This document shows positions 21,569 to 33,972 of a DNA stretch of 64,000 bases, in pieces. This DNA comes from Strigops habroptila (taxonomy: Eukaryota; Chordata; Aves; Psittaciformes; Psittacidae): assembly GCF_004027225.2 (NCBI RefSeq), contig NW_022651106.1, forward strand, positions 1-64,000. The letters are read 5' to 3'. Position numbers and translations under genes: made by a program. The notes under the pieces are model-generated. The model saw only the letters and a program-made list of their open reading frames with translations. It had not been told where the DNA came from and did not search any database. The stretch's first letter is position 1; every line of letters starts with the position of its first letter.

Positions 21569-21625
21569 GTCTTCCTGGTGGTACTGATGCGTGGGGCAGC
21601 GGCACCATCGTCACCGTCTCCTCCG
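21569..21625 (+). CDS. IGHJ: IGHJ joining segment
   Basis: After two leading bases the segment reads LPGGTDAWGSGTIVTVSS and ends TCCTCCG with donor GTAAGT-like GTAAGTCC, phase 1, matching the CH1 exons of mu, alpha and upsilon. The J motif is WGSG instead of the common WGQG; Ser at that third place is allowed by the WGXG pattern. It forms the end of CDR-H3 and FR4. It is the only J in the window, as in chicken. Confidence 0.95.
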
Positions 21626-21689
21626 GTAAGTCCTCATCCCACCACCCCATTTTGACCAATTTTGACCATTTTCACCCCAAATTTCACCC

Positions 21690-22740
21690 GGGGGGGGGGG
21701 AGGGTCTTGAGGGCGGGAGACCCCGTTTTGGTGGTTGGGGCCATCGAATGGCAGATTTAGGGCATTTTAGGGGGGGAAATGTCCATTTTGAGGTGATTTT
21801 ATGGGCAAAAATGGGTCAAAAAGTCCATTTCGAGGGGGTTTTGTCGGGGAAATATTCATTTTGAGGTGATTTAGCAGCCGATTTGGGCTGAAAATGTCCA
21901 TTTTAGGGTGTTTTTAGAAGGGCAAATCAATCTGGAGGCGATTTAATGGCAGATTTAGGCAAAGAAAGTTGATTTTTAGAGTGTTTTTTAAGAGAAAAGG
22001 CAGTTTGGAGGTGTTGTAATGGTCAAAATTAGGCCCAAAAGTCCATTTTTAGGGTCTTTTTCATGGAAAATTGATCTGGAGGTGATTTAATGGCAGATTT
22101 AGGCTAAAAAATGTCATTTTTAGGGTGTTTTTTAGGAGAAAAATGAGTCTGGAGGTGATTTAACCGTCATAAATAGGTTAAAAAGTTCATTTTTAAGGTC
22201 TTTTTAGGGGAAAAAGTCAATCTGAGGTGATTTAATGGTCAAAAATAGGTCAAAAAGTCCATTTTTAGGGTCTTTTTCATGGAAAATTGATCCGGAAGTG
22301 ATTTAATGGCAGATTTAGGCTAAAAAAATGTCATTTTTAAGGTCTTTTTAGGGGGGAAAAATCAATCTGAGGTGATTTAATGGTCAAAAATAGGTCAAAA
22401 AGTCCATTTTTAGGGTCTTTTTTAGGAGAAAAGTGTGTTTGGAGGTGACAATGGTCAAAAGTAGGCCAGAAAGTCCATTTTTGGGGGTTCTTTTTAGGGA
22501 GGAAACTCATCCAGAGATGATTTAATGGCAGATTTGGGCCAAAAAATGACAATTTTAGGGTCCTTTTTAGTGGGGAAAAATATAATTGAGGGCAATTTGT
22601 TGGCAAAAATGACCAAACCCCCAAATTTTGGTGTTTTGGGAGAAAAAAGATGAACTTTGGGGTCCAAAAGGCAGATTTTGGGGGTTTGTGCAGGAGATTG
22701 GGGGGTTTTGGGGTGGAAAATGCCATTTTTCACCAAGGAA
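21690..22740. repeat. Minisatellite in J-Cmu intron
   Basis: About ten imperfect 80-95-bp units with AAAAAGTCCATTTTTAGGGT and GAGGTGATTTAATGGC. No enhancer-like cluster could be recognised by eye. Confidence 0.75.
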
Positions 22741-24180
22741 TGATGTTAAATTGGAAGGATTTGGAGTAAAGTAGAAATAGTGATTTTTGTTTCCCCTAAG
22801 TATAGTATTATGTATAAAAATGGACATTTTTATGTATTATCTATAAATTTTTAATCAGAAATGAGCCAATATCTCCATTTCTGAGCCATTTTGGGGGGTA
22901 AATTTGCTGTTTAAAGTCCCAATTTCTGGATTTTTATAGGTTTTTAGCCCCAATTTTCTTTAAAATGAAGGATTTGGGGCCATTATTGTGAATTATATCC
23001 CTATTTTCCTCTCTTTTCATCCAAATCTCCCCATTAATCTGATTATTAATGAATTATCCATCATTTTATTGCATTTATTGATGGATTCTAATCGACAATT
23101 GAGAGTTTTGGAGTAACGAAGTGAGTTTTTAAGGGGAATTCCTAAAATAAGGTGATTTTTTCCTCTAAAAACCCAATTCTTGCACAAAATTGGGGTGAAA
23201 TTAAGTTATTTAAGGGGTTTTGGGGCAAATTTGGGGGATTTTGGGGCAGTTTGATGGGTTTAATGTTATTTTTAATGACAGAGAAATATTTAGGGAATAT
23301 CTAAATATATATCTATAATATATATTTATAATATATAAAAATATATATATTTAGATATAGATGAAATAGATTGAAATGGAGTGATAAAAATGGGATCAAA
23401 ATTTAGGTCAGAAAAGGTAAAATCAGATTAAAATTGATAGAAAATCGGGTAGATAAAGAATATGGAGAAAAATAGAGAAAATGTTCATTAAAATAGGTGG
23501 AAAATAGGTTGAAAAATAGGTTGAAATCGATGAAAAGAGAAGAATAGATGAAAATAGATTAAAAATAAGAAGAAAACAGAGAAATGGGTGAAATAGATTG
23601 AAAATCAGGTAGAAAAGAGGTAAAATAGATTAAAAATTGAGGGAAAATAGGAAAATGGGAGAAATAGATTGTAAATTAGGTAGAAAAACATATAAAATAG
23701 GTTTAAAAGTGGATATTAAATAGATATTAAAACTAGATTAATATAGATATAAAACGGATATAAAATAGATATTAAAACTATTAAAAACTATTAAAAAGAT
23801 TAAAATGGATGTAAAATTGATAGAAAATAGAAGAATTGATTAAAATAGATTAGAATATTTAGAAATCAGAATTAAAATCAATATAAAAGTGATATAAATT
23901 AGATTAAATTGAGGTAGAACAAAATCGACATAAAGCGGATGGGAAAGAGATAGAAAATAGGTAAAAATAGATTGAAAATAGACTAAAAATCGATGTAAAA
24001 GAGAAAATGGTTGAAATTTTGATAGAAAAATAGATAAACAATAGAAAATAGATAAAACTTTGATAGAAAAATAGGTAAAACTTAGGTTGAAATGGACAAA
24101 AAGGCTTGAAAATGGCTAAAAATTGGATAAAACGAGGTGAAAATTAGAAATATATTAACAACATCTATGACAAATGAACA
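22741..24180. repeat. A-rich low-complexity tract, AAATAGATTGAAAATAGG type
   Basis: From about 23,380, AGATTAAAATAGA/GGTAGAAAATAG words dominate. 22,741-23,380 is AT-rich unique sequence. The intronic enhancer expected in a J-C intron could lie here, but I cannot show one. Confidence 0.65.
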
Positions 24181-24720
24181 TGTTTTAATTTCAGGGCTTT
24201 AAATTCGAATTAAACTTCGAAACTGGGCTTTTTTTCCCCAAAATGATGAATTTTTGCACTTTGGGGCCTTTTAGAAGCCAAAAAGAAGGTGCAAAAATAT
24301 AAAGAAATAAGATTTAAAGTTGTTTTTTTGCCTTTAAAAAGGAGGTTTTGGACCTAAAATGGCTGATTCGGGCCCTGCAGGTGCAGCTTTGGGTTGTTTT
24401 TGGCCCAAAAGGCCCCAAAATTGCCTGGTTTCAGTTTCGAAAACAGCAAAAAATGAGAAGTGAGATTTGGGCAAATTCCTCTTTTTTTGGGGGGGTCTTT
24501 TGCATAAAGCCCTTGAAATGGCAGCAAATGGAGCGAAACGGCTGAAAAACAGCAGCTGGGGGGTGAAAAACAGCCTTTTTTGGGGGGAAATCAGGTGGTT
24601 TTGGGGAAAACGGACCCTTTTTAAGCAGATTTCAGGAGAAAAACAACGTTTTGGGGTGAAATCAAGTGGTTTGGGGCAAATGCGTCTTTTAAGATCTCTT
24701 TTGATACCGATTTTGCCCTG
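24181..24720. other. Unique patch in J-Cmu intron
   Basis: About 500 bp of mixed sequence between two AT-rich repeat tracts. It holds a CAGGTG E-box-like word (24378-24383) and no octamer. It is a candidate place for the intronic enhancer by position only. Confidence 0.25.
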
Positions 24721-26180
24721 TGTTATTAGATATTATTATCGCTAATATAATGATAGATAGGGAGGTAGGTAGATAGAAATATTAGATAGATAGATAGATA
24801 GATAGATAGAATAAGAAGGTATTATTAGACCTAATATCTGATTTATTAGAGCTAATAGATGTATTCCACTTTAATATAGGCAATATTTTCTATGGAAACT
24901 TACCTGTTATATCAAATTATGATCGATTTTTGATATCTAATATCTATTTCCTATCATTAATAGGGAGATTTTAAGATAGATCCACATCTTTAACAGATAT
25001 TTCTCTTTAATATCCATTTATATCCGTTTCTATATTAATAAATAGACTATTAAATGGAATATTTATAGTATATATCTGACAGAATAGGTCTTCTATTAAT
25101 GGATATTTTTATTATCTCGCTATAAAAAGTGATTTAATAGATGATCTCTATTAAATATTCGATTATAATCCATCAGAAGTATTATAGATAAGATATATTT
25201 AATAGATTCATGGATATCTATGATAATAATATCTATTTATATACGATTTATTGCATTTAATAGACATATTGACACCTATTTTATATCAATAGATGATTTA
25301 TATTAATTAATAATTATCTATATTTAATATATTAATAACATATATTATCTATTATCTATTATCTATTATATATTATATACTACATATTATATTTTCTATA
25401 TTATATTTTATATTTTATCCATTATATTATATATTATATATTATATATTAATTATATATTATATATTATATAATATATATTTTATATTATATATTATACC
25501 TACCTATTAATCTCGATATTAATCGATCTGAAATGGAATTGCTCATAAATAGAACACAAACATATGAACATAATATCGATTAATATTGATTAATACAGAT
25601 TAATATCGACTAATATTAATCTCGATTAATATAATGTAGATTAATCCTTACATCTATGATCGATATTAATCTCCAGATTATCGATTAGTATCGATTTTTG
25701 GGGGCTGATATCTCTAATATCCGGCTATTAATATAGTAATGTTCTTGATTAATGGGTACTAATAGATTAATATAGCTGGAGATATATAGATGTATCGATT
25801 AATAGGTATTAATATATCAATATAGGTAGAGATATATAGATATATTAATAGATATTAATATATTAATATAGGTAGAGATTTAGAGATGTATCAATTATTA
25901 GTTATTAATATAGGTAGAGATATATAGATATATTGATTAATAGGTATTAATATATTAATATAGGTAGAGATTTAGAGATGTATCGATTATTAGTTATTAA
26001 TATAGGTGGAGATATATAGATATATTGATTAATAGGTATTAATTATTAATATAGCTTATATATTGATTAATAGCAATTAATTTAGCTCTATTGATAGGAA
26101 TACACCGATTTATAGCTATTATTAGTATTAATAGTGATGTATTAACGTATTAATACGAGGGGAGTCATGTCGATAGAGCA
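24721..26180. repeat. AT-rich tract with GATA microsatellite
   Basis: A GATA tetramer array lies at about 24,783-24,810, TATAT/ATTAT runs at 25,310-25,500, and 60-90-bp TATTAATATAGGTAGAGATA units at 25,740-26,060. Confidence 0.75.
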
Positions 26181-26189
26181 GGGTATATG

Positions 26190-29100
26190 GGGCTAATGGT
26201 GTGGTACTGGTCTATACTGGTCCATACTGGTCTGGGGCAGCTGGTGCTGGTCCCGTATGGGGTTACTGGTCTGGTACTGGGCCATACTGGTCCCACACTG
26301 GTCTATAGAGGCCAGTGCTGGTTTGGTACTGGGCTGTACTGGTCCAGTACAGGTCCATACTGGTCCCATATTGGTCTATACTGGTCCCATACTGGTCCCA
26401 TACTGATCCCAGTACTGTAGAAGCAGCTATAGGGCAGCTGGGGGTGCCGGTACCGGTCCATACTGGTCCATACTGGTCCATACTGATCCCTGTACTGCAG
26501 AAGCAGCTATAGGGTGGCTGGGGGGTGCCAGTACTGGTCCATACTGGTCCATACTGGTCCCATATTGGTCCATACTGGTCCCGTACTGGTCCATACTGGT
26601 CCCATACTGATCCCAGTACTGTAGAAGCAGCTATAGGGCAGCTGGGGGGTGCCGGTACTGGTCCCATACTGGTCCATACTGGTCCATACTGGTCCCGTAC
26701 TGGTCCCGTACTGGTCCCATACTGGTCCCATACTGGTCCCAGTACTGTAGAAGCAGCTATAGGGCAGCTGGGGGTGCCGGTACTGGTCCATACTGGTCCA
26801 TACTGGTCCATACTGGTCCCAGTACTGTAGAAGCAGCTATAGGGCAGCTGGGGGGTTCCGGTACTGGTCCCATACTGGTCCATACTGGTCTCATATTGGT
26901 CTATACTGGTCCATACTGGTCCCATACTGATCCCAGTACTGCAGAAGCAGCTATAGGGCAGCTGGGGGGTGCCGGTACTGGTCCCATACTGGTCCATACT
27001 GGTCTATACTGGTCCATACTGGTCCCATACTGGTCCCGTACTGGTCCCATACTGGTCCCATACTGGTCCCAGTACTGCAGAAGCAGCTATAGGGCAGCTG
27101 GGGGTGCCGGTACTGGTCCCATACTGGTCCATACTGGTCTATACTGGTCCATACTGGTCCCATACTGGTCCCGTACTGGTCCCATACTGGTCCCATACTG
27201 GTCCCAGTACTGCAGAAGCAGCTATAGGGCAGCTGGGGGTGCCGGTACTGGTCCCATACTGGTCCATACTGGTCCATACTCGTCCATACTGGTCCCAGTA
27301 CTGTAGAAGCAGCTATAGGGCAGCTGGGGGGTGCCGGTACCGGTCCCATACTGGTCCATACTGGTCCCATACTGGTCCATACTGGTCCCATACTGGTCCC
27401 AGTACTGCAGAAGCAGCTATAGGGCAGCTGGGGGGTGCCGGTACCGGTCCATACTGCTCCATACTGGTCCATACTGGTCCCGTACTGGTCCCAGTACTGC
27501 AGAAGCAGCTATAGGGCAGCTGGGGGTGCCAGTACTGGTCCCATACTGGTCCATACTGGTCCATACTGGTCCCATACTGGTCCCATACTGATCCCAGGAC
27601 TGCAGAAGCAGCCATAGGGCAGCTGGGGGGTGCCAGTACTGGTCCATACTGGTCCATACTCGTCCCATACTGGTCCCATACTGGTCCATACTGGTCCATA
27701 CTGGTCCATACTGGTCCCAGTACTGTAGAAGCAGCTATAGGGCAGCTGGGGGGTGCCGGTACCGGTCCCATACTGGTCCATACTGGTCCCATACTGGTCC
27801 CAGTACTGCAGAAGCAGCTATAGGGCAGCTGGGGGGTGCCGGTACTGGTCCATACTGGTTCCATACTGGTCCCATATTGGTCTATACTGGTCCCATACTG
27901 GTCCCATACTGGTCCCAGTACTGCAGAAGCAGCTATAGGGCAGCTGGGGGGTGCCGGTACTGGTCCAGTACAGGTCTATACTGGTCCCACAGTGGTCTAT
28001 ACTGGTCCCATACTGGTTCCAGTACTGCAGAAGCAGCTATAGGGCAGCTGGGGGATGCCAGTACTGGTCCCATACTGGTCCATACTGGTCCCATATTGAT
28101 CTATACTGGTCCCATACTGATCCCATTACTGCAGAAGCAGCTATAGGGCAGCTGGGGGTGCCGGTACCGGTCCATGCTGGTCCCATACTGGTCCCATACT
28201 GGTCCCATAGTGGTCTATACTGGTCCATACTGGTCCATACTGGTCCCAGTACTGCAGAAGCAGCTATAGGGTGGCTGCGGGGTGCTGGTACTGGTCCCAT
28301 ACTGGTCCATACTGGTTCCATACTGGTCCCATACTGATCCCAGTACTGCAGAAGCAGCTATAGGGCAGCTGGGGAGTGCCGGTACTGGTCCCATACTGGT
28401 CCATACTGGTCCATACTGGTCCCATATTGGTCTATACTGGTCCCATGCTGGTCCCATACTGGTCCCAGTACTGCAGAAGCAGCTATAGGGCAGCTGGGGG
28501 GTGCTGGTACTGGTCCCATACTGGTCCATACTCGTCCATACTGGTCCCAGTACTGTAGAAGCAGCTATAGGACAGCTGGGGGGTGCCGGTACCGGTCCCA
28601 TACTGGTCCATACTGGTCCCATACTGGTCCATACTGGTCCCATACTGGTCCCAGTACTGCAGAAGCAGCTATAGGGCAGCTGGGGGGTGCCGGTACCGGT
28701 CCATACTGCTCCATACTGGTCCATACTGGTCCCGTACTGGTCCCAGTACTGCAGAAGCAGCTATAGGGCAGCTGGGGGTGCCAGTACTGGTCCCATACTG
28801 GTCCATACTGGTCCATACTGGTCCCATACTGGTCCCATACTGATCCCAGTACTGCAGAAGCAGCCATAGGGCAGCTGGGGGGTGCCAGTACTGGTCCATA
28901 CTGGTCCATACTCGTCCCATACTGGTCCCATACTGGTCCATACTGGTCCATACTGGTCCATACTGGTCCCAGTACTGTAGAAGCAGCTATAGGGCAGCTG
29001 GGGGGTGCCGGTACCGGTCCCATACTGGTCCATACTGGTCCCATACTGGTCCCAGTACTGCAGAAGCAGCTATAGGGCAGCTGGGGGGTGCCGGTACTGG

Positions 29101-29950
29101 TCCATACTGGTTCCATACTGGTCCCATATTGGTCTATACTGGTCCCATACTGGTCCCATACTGGTCCCAGTACTGCAGAAGCAGCTATAGGGCAGCTGGG
29201 GGGTGCCGGTACTGGTCCAGTACAGGTCTATACTGGTCCCACAGTGGTCTATACTGGTCCCATACTGGTTCCAGTACTGCAGAAGCAGCTATAGGGCAGC
29301 TGGGGGATGCCAGTACTGGTCCCATACTGGTCCATACTGGTCCCATATTGATCTATACTGGTCCCATACTGATCCCATTACTGCAGAAGCAGCTATAGGG
29401 CAGCTGGGGGTGCCGGTACCGGTCCATGCTGGTCCCATACTGGTCCCATACTGGTCCCATAGTGGTCTATACTGGTCCATACTGGTCCATACTGGTCCCA
29501 GTACTGCAGAAGCAGCTATAGGGTGGCTGCGGGGTGCTGGTACTGGTCCCATACTGGTCCATACTGGTTCCATACTGGTCCCATACTGATCCCAGTACTG
29601 CAGAAGCAGCTATAGGGCAGCTGGGGAGTGCCGGTACTGGTCCCATACTGGTCCATACTGGTCCATACTGGTCCCATATTGGTCTATACTGGTCCCATGC
29701 TGGTCCCATACTGGTCCCAGTACTGCAGAAGCAGCTATAGGGCAGCTGGGGGGTGCTGGTACTGGTCCCATACTGGTCCATACTGGTCTATACTGGTCCA
29801 TACTGGTCCCATACTGGTCCCGTACTGGTCCCATACTGGTCCCATACTGGTCCCAGTACTGCAGAAGCAGCTATAGGGCAGCTGGGGGGTGCCGGTACTG
29901 GTCCATACTGGTCCCATATTGGTCCGTACAGGTCCCATACTGGTCCTATA
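26190..29950 (+). repeat. Switch mu (Smu) candidate: AGCT-rich tandem array
   Basis: About 33 units each carry AGAAGCAGCTATAGGG and CAGCTGGGGG, so two AGCT (the AID WGCW hotspot, palindromic) per unit, separated by runs of CATACTGGTCC words. It lies 4.6 kb after J and 1.2 kb before Cmu1, the expected place of Smu. Both strands are open over long stretches only because of the repeat. Switch-region function is inferred from position and motif. Confidence 0.85.
27250..29753. repeat. 1,252-bp tandem duplication within Smu
   Basis: 27250-28501 and 28502-29753 match at a constant offset of 1,252 bp with very few differences, for example GGGCAGCTGG versus GGACAGCTGG. The short units vary far more than the two copies, so the duplication is recent or an assembly artefact. 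Confidence 0.85.
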
Positions 29951-29984
29951 CTGGTATGCACCGAATTTGGGGGGGGGGTTTGAC

Positions 29985-31135
29985 CCCAAATCAGTGGGGT
30001 TTGCCCCAAAATCCGTGGTTTTCCCCCCCAAAATGGTGGGGTTTCCCCAAAACCGTTGTGTTTTGTCCCAAACCCCCATTTCCCACCCCAATCCCCCCCA
30101 TTTCTTGCCCCAAACCCCCATTTCTCCCCCCAAACCCCCATTCCCCCCCAAACCCCCCATTTCTTGCCCCAATCCCCCCCATTTCCCCCCCAAACCCCCA
30201 TTTCCCCCCCAAACCTCCCATTTCTTGCCCCAAACCTCCATTTTTTCCCCCCAAAACAATGTTTTTCTCCCAAACCCCCCATTTTCCCCCCCCAACCTCC
30301 CCATTTCCCCCCCCAAAATGATGCTTTTCCCCAAAAATCCATGTTTTTCACCTCAAAATGCTGTTTCTCAACCCAAACCCCCATTCCCCCCAACCCGCCA
30401 TTTTCCCCCCCCAAACCCCCCATTTTGCCCCCCCAATCTCCCCCATTTCTTGCCCCAAACTCCCCATTTCTTGCCCCAAACCCCCCATCTCTTGCCCAAA
30501 ACCCTCATTTTTCCACCCCAAAACGACGTTTTTCCCCCCCAAACCCCCATTTCTTGCCCCAAACTCCCCATTTCTTGCCCCAAACCCCCCATCTCTGGCC
30601 CAAAACCCTCATTTTTCCACCCCAAAACGACGTTTTTCCCCCCCAAACCCCCATTTCTTGCCCCAAACTCCCCATTTCCCGTCCCAAACCCCCATTTCCC
30701 CCCCAAACCTCCCATTTCTTGCCCCAAACCTCCATTTTTCCCCCCCCAAAACAATGTTTTTCTCCCAAACCCCCATTTCCCCCCCCAAACCCCCATTTCT
30801 TGCCCCAAACCTCCATTTTTTCCCCCCAAAACAATGTTTTTCTCCCAAACCCCCCATTTCTTGCCCCAAACCTCCATTTTTTCCCCCAAAAACAATTTTT
30901 TTTTTCCCAAACCCCCATTTCTTGCCCCAAACCTCCATTTTTTTCCCCCAAAACAATGTTTTTCTCCCAAACCCCCCATTTCTTGCCCCAAACCCCAATT
31001 TTTCCACCCAAAACCCTCGTTTTCCCCCAAACCCCCAATTTCCCCCCCAAACCCCCTATTTCCCCCCCCAAACCCCCCATTTCCCCCCCAAACCCCCCAT
31101 TTCTCGCCCCAAACCCCCCATTTCCCCCTTATCCC
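29985..31135. repeat. C-rich minisatellite before Cmu1
   Basis: CCCCAAACCCCCATTTCTTG-type units for 1.15 kb, so the G-rich strand is the template strand for mu transcription. It ends a few bases before the Cmu1 acceptor. The large open frames it makes are not coding. Confidence 0.9.
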
Positions 31136-31139
31136 GCAG

Positions 31140-31433
31140 GTTCCCGCGTCCCCCCCGTCCTGTTCCCGTTGTCTCCGTGCGGCTCCTCCTCCAGCTCCGG
31201 CTTCTACTCGGTGGCCTGCTTGGCCGTGGGCTTCCTGCGCCCCGGGCCCCCCTTCTCCTGGAGCGACCGCCTGAACCGCAGCCTGCCCCACAGCGCGCCC
31301 CACGGCGCCCGCACCTACCCCGGCGCGGCGCGGGCGGCCGCCAGCCACCTCCTGCTGCCCCCCGAGGAAGGGAAGAGCCTGCAGCCCTTCTACTGCAGGG
31401 TCAAGGACATCGTGGTGGCCCTGGAGAACCCCG
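31140..31433 (+). CDS. IGHM: IGHM CH1 exon
   Basis: Acceptor ATCCCGCAG; phase 1 at both ends, 98 codons. It starts GSRVPPVLFPLSPCGSSSSS. The Cys in SPC is the expected light-chain disulfide partner; the Ig pair is VACLAVGF and PFYCRVKD, with Trp in FSWSDR between. NRSL is a possible N-glycan site. It joins directly to the VDJ exon. The fold and position are diagnostic; its sequence is Pro/Ser/Ala-rich and the GC content is high. Donor CCCG-GTGGGT. Confidence 0.93.
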
Positions 31434-32375
31434 GTGGGTGACGGATGGGGGCGCAAAGGGGGGGGTTTGTGGGGGGGGGGGTGGGGGGTGGGGGGGGAGG
31501 GGGGGTTCTGTTGGTTTTGGGTTGACTGGTGCCTTCTTCCTGCTGCATCTTGGTCCTTTTCCATCCTTGTCCTTCATCTTTCTGCTTCCTGGTCCTTCTT
31601 CCTTCTCCATCCTGGTCCTTCTTCCTTCTCCATCCTGGTCCTTTTCCATCCTTGTCCTTCATCTTTCTCCTTGCTGGTCCTTCTTCCTTCTCCATCTTGG
31701 TCCTTCATCCTTCTTCCTTCTCCATCCTGGTCCTTCATCATTCTCCTTCTCCATCCTTGTCCTTCTTCCTTCTCCATCCTGGTCCTTCATCATTCTCCTT
31801 CTCCATCCTTGTCCTTCTTCCTTCTCCATCCTGGTCCTTCATCCTGCTTCCTTGTCCATCCTGGTCCTTCCTCCTTGTCCATCCTGGTCCTTCCTCCTTC
31901 TCCATCCTTGTTCTTCTTCCTTCTCCATCCTGGTCCTTCATCCTTCTCCTTCCTTGTCCTTCATCATTCTCCTTCTCCATCCTTGTCCTTCATCCTTCTT
32001 CCTTATCCATCTTGGTCCTTCATCCTTCTCCATCCTTGTCCTTCACCCTTCTCCATCCTTCATCCTTCTTCCTTCTCCATCCTTGTCCTTCACCCTTCTT
32101 CCTTCTCCATCCTTCATTCTTCTTCCTTCTCCATCCTTCATCCTTCTTCCTTCTCCATCCTGGTCCTTCATCTTGGTCCTTCTCCATCCTGGTCCTTCTC
32201 CATCCTGGTCCTTCATTCTTCTTCCTTCTCCATCCTTGTCCTTTATCCTTCTCCATCCTTGTCCTCCACCCTTCTTCTCCATCCATCTTTCCCCTTCACC
32301 CTCATCCTTCTCCAGCTCCACCCCTCCTGCTCCACCCTTGTCCTTCATCCTTCTCCCTTCTCCTTCACCCCACAG
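31434..32375. repeat. Pyrimidine-rich minisatellite, Cmu1-Cmu2 intron
   Basis: About 30-bp units of CTTCTCCATCCTGGTCCTTC; almost pure pyrimidine with a few TCCATC words. Confidence 0.9.
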
Positions 32376-32690
32376 GTTCCAGCCGCCCGGCTCCCCCCGT
32401 GCTCCCCACGCTCACCCTGTACGCCCCATCCCGGGAGGAATTCCAAGGTCCTTACCGCAACGCCACCATCTTGTGCCACGTCCAAGGTCCTCCCAATCCT
32501 CCCATCCAATGGCTCAAGAACGGCCTCGACCTCCAAGACGCTGCCATCACCGAGACCTTGGCCAAAGGGGGCCTCTCTGTCACCAACAGCCGCCTGGTGG
32601 TCACCGAAGCGGAGTGGAACTCGGGGGCCATCTACACGTGTCAAGTGGACGGGGAGATGAGGAACATCAGCAAAGCTCAGGAATGTAACT
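32376..32690 (+). CDS. IGHM: IGHM CH2 exon
   Basis: Acceptor TTCACCCCACAG, 105 codons, phase 1. It opens GSSRPAPPVLPTLTLYAPSR. Ig cysteines ATILCHVQ and IYTCQVDG, Trp in IQWLKNG, and the strand motif EAEWNSGA. Two N-glycan sequons (RNAT, RNIS). A further Cys near the end (AQECN) matches the inter-heavy-chain Cys at the end of mammalian Cmu2. Donor is a perfect GTAAGT. Confidence 0.95.
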
Positions 32691-33648
32691 GTAAGTCCAT
32701 GGTGGGGACGTGGCTTTGGGGGGCAACCAGCCTGAAGGCGTCTCGGTGGCGTTGGGGTTCAGGTATGGAGGAGGTGGGTTGGAGAAGACCTTCAGGTCTG
32801 AGAAGATGCCACCATCCAGCACTTCCATAGGTCCATCGTGGAAGGCCAGGTAGATGCCACCAACCATATTGGCCATAGGAGAAGCTCCATATTGTCCATA
32901 GAAGGTCTATATTGTCCATAGAAGGTCTACATTGTCCATAGGAGAAGCTCCATATAGTCCATAGAAGGTCCATATAGTCCATAGAAGGTCCATATTGTCC
33001 ATAAGAGAAGCTCCATATAGTCCATAGAAGGTCCATATTGTCCATAGAAGGTCCATATTGCCCATAGGAGAAGCTCCATATAGTCCATAGAAGGTCCATA
33101 TAGTCCATAGAAGGTCCATATTGTCCATAGAAGGTCCATACTGCCCACAGGAGAAGCTCCATGTTGCCCACAGGAGAAGCTCCATGTTGTCTGTAGGAGA
33201 AGCTCCATATGGTCCATAGGAGAAGGTCCATACTGGCCATAAGAGAAGCTCCATATAGTCCATAGAAGGTCCATATTGTCCATAGTGTGTCCTTTGGTGG
33301 CCATAGATTGGAGACCAAGAGGTCCCCTTATCCCTCTATGGGGCGGTGGCCATGGTCAATGGCTCCATCTCCCTATGGAAACCATAGTGTGGGGTCTCTG
33401 TGGGGTGGTGGCCATGGTCAATGGCTCCATCTCCCTATGGAAACCATAGTGTGGGGTCTCTGTGGGGTGGTGGCCATGGTCAATGGCTCCATCTCCCTAT
33501 GGAAACCATAGTGTGGGGTCTCTATGGGGCGGTGGCCATGGTCAACATGGCTTGATGGCTCCATCTCCCTATGGAAACCATAGTGTGAGGTCTCTATGGG
33601 GCAGTGGCCATGGTCAACATGACTTGATGGCTCCATCTCCTTCTCCAG
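32691..33648. repeat. Cmu2-Cmu3 intron minisatellites
   Basis: 32,870-33,290 is TCCATAGAAGGTCCATATTG (21-bp type). 33,330-33,640 is four copies of a 71-78-bp unit with ATGGCTCCATCTCCCTATGG. Confidence 0.9.
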
Positions 33649-33972
33649 ACGAGTCCCTCAGTGAAGACATCACGGTGAAGGTCACCCCCCCGCTCTTCAT
33701 GGACATCTTCAAGGAGAAGGCGGCCAAGCTGACGTGCCGAGTGCTCAACGTGGCCAACGTCCACGGCTTGGACATCTCCTGGTGGAAGGACGACGGCACC
33801 GAGCTGCCCACCAACAGGTCCCCTCACGTCCTCGAGGCCAACGGGCTCTTCAGCGTGGTGGCCGTGGCCAACGTCTGCACCACGGACTGGGACAAGGGGG
33901 ACACGTTCACCTGCAGGGTCACCCACCCCGACATGCTCTTCCCTGCCCAGGCCACCCTGCAGAAGGCAACCG
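33649..33972 (+). CDS. IGHM: IGHM CH3 exon
   Basis: 108 codons, phase 1, acceptor CCTTCTCCAG. It reads (Y)ESLSEDITVKV at the start. Ig cysteines KLTCRVLN and TFTCRVTH, Trp pair in ISWWKDDG. The extra Cys in NVCTTDWDKG sits where mammalian mu has Cys414, used between subunits of polymeric IgM. NRSP is a sequon. Donor ACCG-GTGAGT. Confidence 0.95.

Noticed and set aside
24348-24745. Short open frames of 65 and 92 residues in the J-C intron
   Set aside because: No homology recognised, no start context or splice support.
26187-29876. Many overlapping frames in Smu on both strands
   Set aside because: The unit makes all frames partly open; interpreted as switch repeat.
30056-32830. Open frames of 400-776 residues over the C-rich array and Cmu1-Cmu2 region
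   Set aside because: They read through minisatellite in several frames at once and cross splice sites; the Ig exons explain the only conserved parts.
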